Positions 45,573 to 54,184 of a DNA stretch of 64,000 nucleotides are shown here, in pieces. The notes beneath the pieces were generated by a model that saw only the letters and a program-made list of their open reading frames with translations, had not been told where the DNA came from and ran no database searches. Numbering within the stretch: the stretch's first letter is position 1; each line of letters starts with the position of its first letter. The position numbers were made by a program, and so were the translations under genes. Origin of the DNA: Lysobacterales bacterium (GTDB lineage: Bacteria > Pseudomonadota > Gammaproteobacteria > Xanthomonadales > SZUA-5); NCBI GenBank assembly GCA_022844135.1, contig JALHMG010000003.1:156060-220059 (forward strand). Reading direction: 5' to 3'.

Positions 45573-46520
45573 GTGGACCGCCTCCGGCAAATCGAAATCC
45601 TGATCGCCGCCGCCGACGATGGCGGATTCGCCAGCGCCGCGCGGCGTTTGGGCTTGTCGCCTGCGGCCGCCACGCGCGCGGTGGCGGCGCTGGAACGCCG
45701 GCTCGGTTGCGTCTTGCTGTTTCGCACCACGCGCGGCGTCACGCTCACCGACGCGGGGCAGCGCTACGTAGACGACTGCCGGCGCATCCTGAGCGACATC
45801 GACAGTGCCGAAGACGCTGCAGCGGGCGAGCATGCGCAGCCTCGCGGACACCTGACGATCGGCGCGCCAACGATGATGGGGCACCTGGTGCTGGCGCCGA
45901 TCGTCGCCGAGTATTCGCGCCGCTTTCCCGACGTCAGCATCGACTTGCGGTTGCACGACCGGCCGCTGCATTTGTTTGAGGAGCGCATTGATGTGGCGCT
46001 GATGACCGGCGAATTGCCTGACTCGACTTTGGTGGCACAGCTCGTTGGCGAAGTGCGGCGCGTACTGTGCGCCGCACCGTCCTATCTGGCGCAGACGCTG
46101 CCGCCCGCGCAACCGGTGGATCTGGCACAACATCGGATCATTTTTTCCGCCGCCGATGCGCGCACGCCTCACTGGCGCTTCGTCGGCGCCGACGATGTGT
46201 ACACGCTGCACGTTCGGCCGCACATCGCGGTGAGCACCAACCAGGCAGCCATCGCGCTGGCTCTGGCAGGCGCCGGCATTACCCGCGTCATGTCTTACCA
46301 GGTCATCGCCGACATTGGGCGTGGCGATCTGATCATGCTCCTTGCCGATCGCTTGCCGCCGCCTGTGCCGGTGCATCTCGTGTCGCGTGAGGGGCGCCGC
46401 GCGCCGGGGAAAGTCAAGTCGTTCTTCGAGTTTGTGCTGGCCGAGTTGCGCCGGCATCCAGCGCTGAGCAGCGCGACCGAAGAAGTGCCTGCTACAGCGC
46501 CTCGGGAGCTTTCGACTTGA
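45573..46520 (+). CDS. LysR-family transcriptional regulator
   Basis: A 315-aa LTTR. N-terminal winged helix: RLRQIEILIAAADDGGFASAARRLGLSPAAATRAVAALERRLG with VLLFRTTRGVTLTDAGQRYV (ASAARRLGLSPAAATRAV is the HTH). Effector domain: HLTIGAPTMMGHLVLAPIV, RFPDVSIDLRLHDR and VSTNQAAIALALAGAGITRV. The GTG giving VDRLRQIEIL is chosen because LTTR domains begin right there; a TTG extension to 45498 is unlikely. Its 3' end overlaps that of the convergent YHS gene by 29 bases. Target genes cannot be named. Confidence 0.92.
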   Translation: MDRLRQIEILIAAADDGGFASAARRLGLSPAAATRAVAALERRLGCVLLFRTTRGVTLTDAGQRYVDDCRRILSDIDSAEDAAAGEHAQPRGHLTIGAPTMMGHLVLAPIVAEYSRRFPDVSIDLRLHDRPLHLFEERIDVALMTGELPDSTLVAQLVGEVRRVLCAAPSYLAQTLPPAQPVDLAQHRIIFSAADARTPHWRFVGADDVYTLHVRPHIAVSTNQAAIALALAGAGITRVMSYQVIADIGRGDLIMLLADRLPPPVPVHLVSREGRRAPGKVKSFFEFVLAELRRHPALSSATEEVPATAPRELST

Positions 46521-46965
46521 TCGACGGCCAGTGCTGGTTGGCGCTCGCGATGTTCTTAGGTATCGCCTTGGACCACAGCTCGGCCACCTCCGGGTCTTTG
46601 TTCAAATACAGCACGCCGTCGACCACTTTGAACTGGGTCGGATCGACATCGAACTTCTGGCCGAGCGCAACGCCCATCGCGCAAAAGCCGCCGTATGCCG
46701 GCGCGAATTTTTGCGGCGATTGCTGGAACGCATCGCGGTTAGCGGCACTGGCGAAGAAATAGACAGCGCCGTTGAATTCGGCGGAATGGTCGGGGCTGCC
46801 CTGCATCGCCTTACCGGCGTGATAAGCGACGACATCGTAACCAGAAACGATGACCCGTTCGGCACTCAAATTGACGTCGGCCTTGGACGAAGCGTCGAAA
46901 GCCAGGAGCGGCGTGCTGCCGAGCGCAAGCGCCAATGCGATGGCAACGGATTTGGCGATATTCAT
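46492..46965 (-). CDS. periplasmic YHS-domain protein
   Basis: A 157-aa protein: signal peptide MNIAKSVAIALALALGSTPLLA, then the YHS-type motif VIVSGYDVVAYHAGKAMQGSP, AVYFFASAANRDAFQQSPQKFAPAYGGFCA MG and LYLNKDPEVAELW. The YDVVAYH...F..A.NRDAF...P.KYAPxYGGyCA pattern is the well-known YHS family of metal- or redox-related periplasmic proteins; its exact function is unknown. Convergent with the LysR gene, with overlapping ends. Confidence 0.92.
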   Translation of the reverse strand: MNIAKSVAIALALALGSTPLLAFDASSKADVNLSAERVIVSGYDVVAYHAGKAMQGSPDHSAEFNGAVYFFASAANRDAFQQSPQKFAPAYGGFCAMGVALGQKFDVDPTQFKVVDGVLYLNKDPEVAELWSKAIPKNIASANQHWPSIKSKAPEAL

Positions 46966-47034
46966 GATTCACCTCTGCAAGTTGGATGGCGGCGTTCGCT
47001 GCCTGATGCCTAAACTAGTATTTGCCGTCGCAAT

Positions 47035-47655
47035 TCAGTAGTTCCGCCGCGCGCAACGCCGGATTGCGTTCTGCGCAACGCGGCGGTGCGATGCCGCGAC
47101 GATGCCGTCGCGCTCAACTGCGCAGCAATGCGCTGTGCGCAAACGGTGCCGACTCAGCATCGAAGCGCGTCGGATCCTCCCAGTGCGGCGCGTGTCCGGC
47201 GCCGGCGTGGTCGCAGCCGCGCTCGCCATATAACCGGCGCTGGCGCAAATGCCCAAGCCGCCCAAACGTGCCTCGTCGACGTCGTCGCGGGATTGCAGGT
47301 ACGCCACCGCGGCGCGGATGTCCTCGGTCTTCAGTACCGGACTTTCGAGCGCCCGTTGCGTGCCGCCGCTCTCGCCCCAATTGCGGAAATCGAAGGTCAG
47401 CGCGACGACGCCGCGCTCAGCCAACTCGCGGCCATAGCGCGCCGGCATTTGCTCCTTGATCGTCATCCAGGCGCCGGTGACCACCGCAGCCGCAGCCGGG
47501 TTGGCGGCGTCGACGCCGTCCGGAATGTACAGCGTACCGACCAGCGTTTCGCCGCCGGAGGTGAAGGTCACACGTTCGGTGCGGACCTCGGCTTGGGCAC
47601 TGAAGCTCGCGGCGCTCAGGATCGCGGCAGTCAGAAGGTTCTTGCGAATGTTCAT
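47035..47655 (-). pseudogene. secreted alpha/beta hydrolase, C-terminally truncated
   Basis: Signal peptide MNIRKNLLTAAILSAASFSAQA, then a good N-terminal hydrolase half: GTLYIPDGV, VVTGAWMTIKEQMPARYGREL, FDFRNWGESGG and nucleophile region LGGLGICASAGYMASAAAT. After that the sequence becomes Arg-rich low-quality text (DTRRTGRIRRASML...) and stops at 206 aa, whereas relatives have about 300. The catalytic Asp and His would be missing. The last 150 bases contain the GCGCAACGC-rich repeat seen also near 41620. Start has AGGAGC upstream. It is divergent from the TetR gene. Confidence 0.7.
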
Positions 47656-47837
47656 GGTATTGCTCCTTAGGTTGGGAAGGCATCGCGGTCTGCAATGGAG
47701 CCCATGATCCGGAGCGGATACCGAGACGGCTTGCACGCGGCTGCGCGGTTTGAAGATTTCTGCGGCGGACGCCATGCCGGCTTGGCGCTGCGGAAGATCA
47801 AGGCACAAATTGCGCGAGGGTGTTACCCAAGCAGCCA

Positions 47838-47863
47838 TTGACAAACTACCTATCACTAGGTAG
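47838..47863 (+). promoter_or_regulatory. TetR promoter and operator
   Basis: A perfect -35 hexamer TTGACA (47838-47843) is followed by the palindrome CTACCTA-TCAC-TAGGTAG (47846-47863) lying in the spacer. Binding of a TetR dimer here would block the promoter of its own gene, whose ATG is nine bases beyond the palindrome. Confidence 0.75.
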
Positions 47864-47872
47864 GTTAGGCCG

Positions 47873-48454
47873 ATGAGTACCCGAAGCCAGTTACTCGACG
47901 TTGCCGCTGAATTGGTCCGCACGCGCGGCTACAACGGCTTCAGCTACGCCGACGTTTCGCAGCGTGTCGGCGTGCGTAAAGCCAGTATCCACCACCATTT
48001 CCCGACCAAGGAGGCGCTCGGGCTTGCCCTGGTGGACGACTACATCACGCGTTTCGACCTGGCCCTCGAAGCCATCCGCGGCGCCCATGCAACCGCGCAG
48101 GCCCAATTGCATGCCTACGTCCAGCTCTACCGCGCCAGCTTGCTCGACGGGAAAGGTTGCCTGTGCGGCGTGCTCGCCGCCGAGATCGACAGTCTGCCCG
48201 CCGAGGTCGCGCGCAGCGTGGAGCGCTTCCTGACCCGCCAGGTTCAATGGCTGTCCGAACGAATCGCTGCGGGTCAGGCCACGGGCGAGCTGACGGCGAT
48301 TGGCGAACCGCGCGCACTGGGCGAAGCATTGCTGGCGATCTGCCAGGGCGCGCTGCTGGTTTCGCGCTCGCGCGTCGACGCCGCTGGCTTCGATCGCGCC
48401 ACCCGAGCTTTGCTCGGCTCGTTTTCCCAACACGCTCGCGAATTCGCGGCTTAA
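47873..48454 (+). CDS. TetR/AcrR-family transcriptional regulator
   Basis: A 193-aa repressor. N-terminal HTH: LLDVAAELVRTRGYNGFSYADVSQRVGVRKASIHHHFPTKEALG (GYNGFSYADVSQRVG and KASIHHHFPTKE are diagnostic). C-terminal domain has GCLCGVLAAEIDSLP, as in LmrA/YxaF-type TetR proteins. The palindrome directly upstream, and a related imperfect one before the next gene, indicate autoregulation and control of the SDR. The ligand is unknown. Confidence 0.93.
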   Translation: MSTRSQLLDVAAELVRTRGYNGFSYADVSQRVGVRKASIHHHFPTKEALGLALVDDYITRFDLALEAIRGAHATAQAQLHAYVQLYRASLLDGKGCLCGVLAAEIDSLPAEVARSVERFLTRQVQWLSERIAAGQATGELTAIGEPRALGEALLAICQGALLVSRSRVDAAGFDRATRALLGSFSQHAREFAA

Positions 48455-48469
48455 TTTTTCAAGAAAATC

Positions 48470-48487
48470 CTACCTACTAGAAGGTTT
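48470..48487 (+). promoter_or_regulatory. second TetR half-operator before the SDR gene
   Basis: CTACCTA-CTAG-AAGGTTT: the left arm is identical to the operator at 47846 with the same four-base spacing, the right arm keeps four of seven bases. It ends two bases before the SDR start codon. Confidence 0.5.
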
Positions 48488-48489
48488 AT

Positions 48490-49266
48490 ATGACGCAACC
48501 ATCTCTGTTTAATAGTCAGACTGTTCTGGTTCTTGGTGGCAGCACCGGCATGGGCCGCGCTGCCGCCCAGCGCGTACTCGAAGGCGGCGGCAGCGCGATT
48601 CTGGTCGGACGCAACGCCGACACCCTGGATGCCGCCGTAGCGACGCTCGGTTCGCTGGGCCCGACGCGCGGCGTCGTCGCCGATCTTGCAAACAGCGCCG
48701 ATGTCGAACGTTTGCGACAGGCTATCGGCACATCCATCGAAGCCGACCTGCTGGTCAATGCGGCCGGTCTGTTCCTGCCAAAGTCTTTCCTGGAACACGA
48801 TCCAGCCGACTACGATCAATATCTGGTGCTCAATCGCGCGTTCTTCTTGCTGACGCAAGCCTTCGCGCGCGCACTCGTCGCGCGCGCAAGCGGCGGCGCG
48901 GTGGTCAACATCGGCTCAATGTGGGCACGCCAATCGATCAAGGCCACGCCATCTTCGGCATACTCGATGGCCAAGGCTGGCCTGCACGCGATGACGCAAC
49001 ACCTGGCGATGGAACTCGCCGAGCATCGCATCCGTGTTAATGCGGTTTCGCCGGCGGTGGTCGAGACGCCGATTTACGAAGGCTTCATCCCGAAGGCCGA
49101 TGTGCCCGCGACACTGCAAAGCTTCAACAGCTTCCATCCGATCGGCCGCATCGGTCAGCCCGACGACGTCGGCGCGGTCATCGCTTTCCTGCTGTCGAAG
49201 CACGCCGCGTGGGTCACCGGCGCGATCTGGGACGTCGATGGTGGGGTGATGGCTGGGCGAAATTGA
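48490..49266 (+). CDS. short-chain dehydrogenase/reductase
   Basis: A 258-aa classical SDR: cofactor motif GGSTGMG, NAAG ([11 protein letters not shown]), catalytic Ser-Tyr-Lys in [10 protein letters not shown]...[14 protein letters not shown], and [13 protein letters not shown]. It would oxidise or reduce a small alcohol/ketone with NAD(P). It lies 35 bases after the TetR gene with a related operator in between, so it is very probably the regulator's target. Substrate unknown. Confidence 0.94.
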   Translation: MTQPSLFNSQTVLVLGGSTGMGRAAAQRVLEGGGSAILVGRNADTLDAAVATLGSLGPTRGVVADLANSADVERLRQAIGTSIEADLLVNAAGLFLPKSFLEHDPADYDQYLVLNRAFFLLTQAFARALVARASGGAVVNIGSMWARQSIKATPSSAYSMAKAGLHAMTQHLAMELAEHRIRVNAVSPAVVETPIYEGFIPKADVPATLQSFNSFHPIGRIGQPDDVGAVIAFLLSKHAAWVTGAIWDVDGGVMAGRN

Positions 49267-49281
49267 GACGCCTCTGCACGG

Positions 49282-49343
49282 CCCTTGGACTGCGGCAGCC
49301 CTGCTGCCGCCTTCCCTCTGCACAGCTTGCTGTGCAGAGCAGC
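49282..49343. repeat. composite hairpin repeat before aceB
   Basis: CCCTTGGACTGCGGCAGCCC followed by TGCTGCCGC (itself an inverted repeat), then CTGCACAG-CTTG-CTGTGCAG. The same two pieces occur, rearranged and partly duplicated, at 31549-31714. The hairpins may also act as the 3' end of the SDR transcript. Confidence 0.75.
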
Positions 49344-49454
49344 CGGCACCCGTTTGCCCGCTCGTCGGTCATGCGTTAGGCTCGCGTTCATCCGTTGAAC
49401 GCTGGCGTTTGGGAGGACGCTGGCGTTCGGCACTTTGCCGCCGAAGAGCCGCGC

Positions 49455-51050
49455 ATGCCCGATCACTCCCGATTGCAGATTCAAGCTCCGCACCATCCCG
49501 ATGCGGCGCACGTCCTGAGCGCGGATGCGCTCAACTTTCTCGAAGGCGTCGTCCGTCGTTTCGAACCGGAACGCCAGCGCCTGCTCGCCGCGCGTGTGGC
49601 GCGCCAGGCGCGCATCAACAGCGGCGAGTTGCCCGACTTTCGCGACGATACAGCGGCAATTCGCGCTGGCAACTGGCGCGTCGCTGCGATCCCGCACGAC
49701 TTGCAGGATCGTCGTGTCGAAATCACCGGGCCAGTCGATCGCAAGATGATCGTCAACGCGCTGAACTCCGGCGCGAAAACCTTCATGGCCGATTTCGAGG
49801 ATTCGAATGCGCCCACGTGGGCCAATCAGATCGGCGGACAGGTCAACCTGTTCGATGCGATCCGGCGCCAGATCGACTTCACGACAGCCGAAGGCAAGCG
49901 CTACGCGCTGAAGGAGAGAACCGCCACGCTGATCGTCCGTCCGCGCGGCTGGCATCTCGATGAAGCGCATGTGCTCCTGGATGGACAGCCGATCTCCGGG
50001 TCGTTATTCGATTTCGCACTGTTCTTGTTCCACAACGGCCACGAGCTGATCGCGCGTGGTTCCGGCCCCTATTTCTATTTGCCCAAGCTCGAGAGCCATC
50101 TTGAGGCGCGCTTGTGGAATCTGGTCATCGACCACTGCGAGGCCGAGCTGGGCCTGCCGCGCGGCTGCGTCAAGGTCACGGTGCTCATCGAAACGCTGCT
50201 GGCGGCGTTCGAGATGGACGAAATCCTGTACGAGCTGCGCGAGCACATCGTCGGTCTCAACTGCGGCCGCTGGGATTACATCTTCAGCTACATCCGCACG
50301 TTTCAGACCGACGCCTCACGGGTGCTGCCCGATCGCGCGCAGGTCACGATGGCGCAGGGTTTTCTGCGCGCGTACTCGCAGCGCTTGATTCAGACCTGCC
50401 ATCGCCGCGGCGCGTTCGCTGTTGGAGGCATGGCGGCGCAGATTCCGATCAAGAACGATCCGGCCGCCAACGAGGCCGCGATGGCGAAGGTGCGCGCAGA
50501 CAAAGAGCGCGAGGCCAGCGATGGCCACGATGGCACGTGGGTGGCGCACCCGGCGCTGGTGCCGGTGGCTATGGAGATTTTTGACCGGATCATGCCAACG
50601 CCGAATCAGGTGCATCGCCTGCGCGAGGACGTGGACGTCAGCGCCGAGGACTTGATCCGCCCGCAGCCCGGCGCGATCACCGAGGCCGGCGTGCGCATCA
50701 ACATCAACATCGCGTTGCAATATCTGGCGGCGTGGTTCACCGGCAACGGTTGCGTGCCGATCCACAATTTGATGGAAGATGCGGCGACCGCCGAAATCGC
50801 GCGCGCGCAGCTTTGGCAATGGACCCGTACCGGCGCGCTGCTGGACGACGGCCGAGCCGTTTCGCACGAATTGGTCGAGCGCCTGCTCCAGGACGAGCTG
50901 ATTAAGCTGCAATCGAATGCATCGCAGCCGAGTGCTGCCGATTTCGCGGCGGCAGCGGGGCTGCTGCGCGAAATGGCGCTCGGCGCGACGTTCGAGCGAT
51001 TCCTGACACTCCCGGCCTACGGGCTACTACTGCAACGCGAACGAGGCTAG
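49455..51050 (+). CDS. aceB: malate synthase A
   Basis: A 531-aa MSA-type enzyme joining glyoxylate and acetyl-CoA to malate. Key parts: [31 protein letters not shown] (catalytic Arg), [54 protein letters not shown] and [16 protein letters not shown] (short parts quoted). Length is standard for the class. The ATG before [11 protein letters not shown] is chosen; the frame is open for 20 codons upstream without family support. Two bases separate its stop from aceA, so both shunt enzymes are co-expressed. Confidence 0.97.
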   Translation: MPDHSRLQIQAPHHPDAAHVLSADALNFLEGVVRRFEPERQRLLAARVARQARINSGELPDFRDDTAAIRAGNWRVAAIPHDLQDRRVEITGPVDRKMIVNALNSGAKTFMADFEDSNAPTWANQIGGQVNLFDAIRRQIDFTTAEGKRYALKERTATLIVRPRGWHLDEAHVLLDGQPISGSLFDFALFLFHNGHELIARGSGPYFYLPKLESHLEARLWNLVIDHCEAELGLPRGCVKVTVLIETLLAAFEMDEILYELREHIVGLNCGRWDYIFSYIRTFQTDASRVLPDRAQVTMAQGFLRAYSQRLIQTCHRRGAFAVGGMAAQIPIKNDPAANEAAMAKVRADKEREASDGHDGTWVAHPALVPVAMEIFDRIMPTPNQVHRLREDVDVSAEDLIRPQPGAITEAGVRININIALQYLAAWFTGNGCVPIHNLMEDAATAEIARAQLWQWTRTGALLDDGRAVSHELVERLLQDELIKLQSNASQPSAADFAAAAGLLREMALGATFERFLTLPAYGLLLQRERG

Positions 51051-51052
51051 AC

Positions 51053-52342
<1,290 letters not shown>

Positions 52343-52351
52343 AGACGGATT

Positions 52352-52377
52352 CGGCAGGCCGCGTTCGCGGCCTGCCG
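52352..52377. terminator. hairpin behind aceA, probably bidirectional
   Basis: CGGCAGGCCGCG and CGCGGCCTGCCG around TT: a perfect 12-bp GC-rich stem. GGTTCGTAG follows, so there is no real U-tract. It lies 10 bases after the aceA stop and 12 bases before the end of the convergent DUF1016 gene. Confidence 0.7.
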
Positions 52378-52388
52378 GTTCGTAGTGC

Positions 52389-52727
52389 TCAGACGATCTT
52401 GTAGTCAGGTACGTTTTGCGAAATCAGTTGCTTGGCGTCCTCTAGCGACCCCGACACGAGCGTGCGGTCTGGCCACCAGTAGATCTGTTGAGGCAAATCG
52501 TGCGCCAGCCGATCGATGACTTTCGCGCCCCAGCCTTGCTCGGATTGCCGCGCCAGAATGTCGCGGCCGATTTGCCAGTAAAGCGCGAGCAGCTCGCGAT
52601 TGACGGCGAGCGCGGCGCGCTGTTGCGCGGCGTGGATGCGCAACTTCAACGCCGCCAACCAATCGGAATAGCCGGCCGGTGGCGTGGTCAATGCGACCGG
52701 GGCTTCGCTCGTCATAGCATCGCTCAT
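52389..52727 (-). pseudogene. DUF1016/YhcG N-terminal fragment
   Basis: A 112-aa frame. Residues 20-80 are the conserved N-terminal helix bundle of DUF1016 (YhcG) proteins: WLAALKLRIHAAQQRAALAVNRELLALYWQIGRDI and QGWGAKVIDRLAHDLPQ. After that point relatives continue with about 250 residues and a PD-(D/E)XK nuclease; here the sequence switches to YWWPDRTLVSGSLEDAKQ and stops. The nuclease is absent. The tail may come from a recombination with another gene; I do not recognise it. Confidence 0.7.
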
Positions 52728-52797
52728 CGAATCGGTACCCGTGGCAACGATACAGCGCTGTTGCCAGACACGCGCCGCATCTCGCGCAACGTCCGCA

Positions 52798-53994
52798 TCA
52801 CACCAATTGACTCAAAAAGGTTCGCGCCGGCACGATGATCGGTTCGGTTTGCTCGAAACAACTCTTGGCCACGAACGGTAGATCCAGCACGACTTGCAGC
52901 GCGTGTTTGGCGCCAGTTTCGCGTTGGAAATACGGCAGCGAATCGGATAGGTGTGTGTCGCTGGATTTGGCTTCGACCAAACACCAGGGCTTACGATCGC
53001 GCACGATCAGAAAGTCGACTTCGCGCTGCAGTTTGTCGCGCACGTAGCGCAGCTCGAATTGGCCTAAGCCTAAGTCGGTCCAGCCTTCCACCGCCTTAAG
53101 CAAATGGCACGCGATGAACGTTTCGGCTTTGGCGCCGGTGTCGCTGACTTGCGACCAATCGCGCAGGAACCATTTGGGTTCTTTGCGCAGCGCTTTACGC
53201 ACGTTGTTGAAATACGGGCGCAGCAGAAATCCAAAGTGCAGGCGCTGCAGCAAATCGATCCAGTGGCGCACGGTGTCGACAGCAACACCGATGTCGCGCG
53301 CGAGGCTGGAGTACACCAACTGCTGGCCCGAGCGCTCTTGCAGCAGCAGCGTGAGCGTTTCCATCGCGCCCAGGTTTTGCAGCACCGTCAGCTCGCGCAA
53401 GTCGCCTTGCGTGAGCTGCTCGGTGCGAAGCGTCTGCCAGCGGCGCGTGAAACGTGGATCGCGTTTGAGGAAGGGCTCAGGGAAACCACCGTGCGTCCAG
53501 AGCGCCGACCAATCGTCCTCGGCAATCGCTTGCGGCGCGCGCAGCAACTCATCGCTCACGTCGGTGTGCAAGCACTCAGCGACACTGAATGGGTGCATGC
53601 GATAGCGAAAGTAGCGACCCATCAAGCTGTCGCTACCGCGGCGCAGTATTTCGATCTTGGCGCTGCCAGTCACAGCGATCTGGCAGCGCTCGCCGTAGAC
53701 GTCGAACATGCCCTTGAGCAGCGCTTTCCATTTTGCGTACTTGTGGAGCTCATCAAATACGATCAGCGGCCGCGTCTCGTTGAGCCGATCCAGCCGCGCC
53801 TTTTCGGCAATTCGATTCGGACCGCTGAGAATCAGCCGGCGGTCGTCGCTGCTATCCCAATTGAGGTACACCGATCCCAATTCGCGGCAGACGGTGGTCT
53901 TGCCCACCTGCCGCGGGCCGCTGACCAGCGCCATTTGCCGATGTTGGCGGAAGTGATCCTGCAGGATGGCGCTATACAGGCGCGAGTGGACCAT
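52798..53994 (-). CDS. AAA ATPase with DUF4143 (PD-(D/E)XK-like) C-terminus
   Basis: A 398-aa protein. Residues 1-130: AAA_14 domain with Walker A VSGPRQVGKTT, Walker B LIVFDELHKY and the sensor region IAVTGSAKIEIL. The C-terminal DUF4143 half has YSSLARDIGVAVDTVRHWID (helix-turn-helix) and the nuclease-like REVDFLIVRDRKPWCLVEAKSS (EVDFL...EAK). These ATPases occur in variable regions and are suspected of roles in toxin-antitoxin-like or defence functions, not proven. Its ATG is part of a 32-bp tandem repeat. Confidence 0.9.
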   Translation of the reverse strand: MVHSRLYSAILQDHFRQHRQMALVSGPRQVGKTTVCRELGSVYLNWDSSDDRRLILSGPNRIAEKARLDRLNETRPLIVFDELHKYAKWKALLKGMFDVYGERCQIAVTGSAKIEILRRGSDSLMGRYFRYRMHPFSVAECLHTDVSDELLRAPQAIAEDDWSALWTHGGFPEPFLKRDPRFTRRWQTLRTEQLTQGDLRELTVLQNLGAMETLTLLLQERSGQQLVYSSLARDIGVAVDTVRHWIDLLQRLHFGFLLRPYFNNVRKALRKEPKWFLRDWSQVSDTGAKAETFIACHLLKAVEGWTDLGLGQFELRYVRDKLQREVDFLIVRDRKPWCLVEAKSSDTHLSDSLPYFQRETGAKHALQVVLDLPFVAKSCFEQTEPIIVPARTFLSQLV

Positions 53995-54051
53995 TTTTAG
54001 GACGTGTCGAAAATAGTCCGGACCATTTTACGGACCTATCGAAAAAAGTCC
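53988..54051. repeat. two abutting 32-bp repeats spanning the ATPase start codon
   Basis: Two head-to-tail copies (53988-54019, 54020-54051), 27 of 32 bases identical, each beginning GGACCATTTT and ending AGTCC, so each also has inverted ends. The ATG of the ATPase (53994-53992) lies inside the proximal copy; the distal copy contains the same ATGGTCC without an open frame of note. Confidence 0.85.
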
Positions 54052-54142
54052 ACTTGAATCCGCATTGGATAAGGATCGAAGGCGAGCGCGCCGAGCGTAC
54101 TTCCCGCGCGAACGCAGCGGCGATTCTGGCTGGTGGATCAAC

Positions 54143-54172
54143 GGCGGAATCTCGGCGAGCCGAGATTCCGCC
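54143..54172. terminator. hairpin behind the beta-propeller gene
   Basis: GGCGGAATCTCGGC and GCCGAGATTCCGCC around GA: perfect 14-bp stem, 12 bases after the stop codon of the propeller gene on the minus strand. No U-tract is seen. Confidence 0.65.
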
Positions 54173-54184
54173 CCAGGCAACGGC

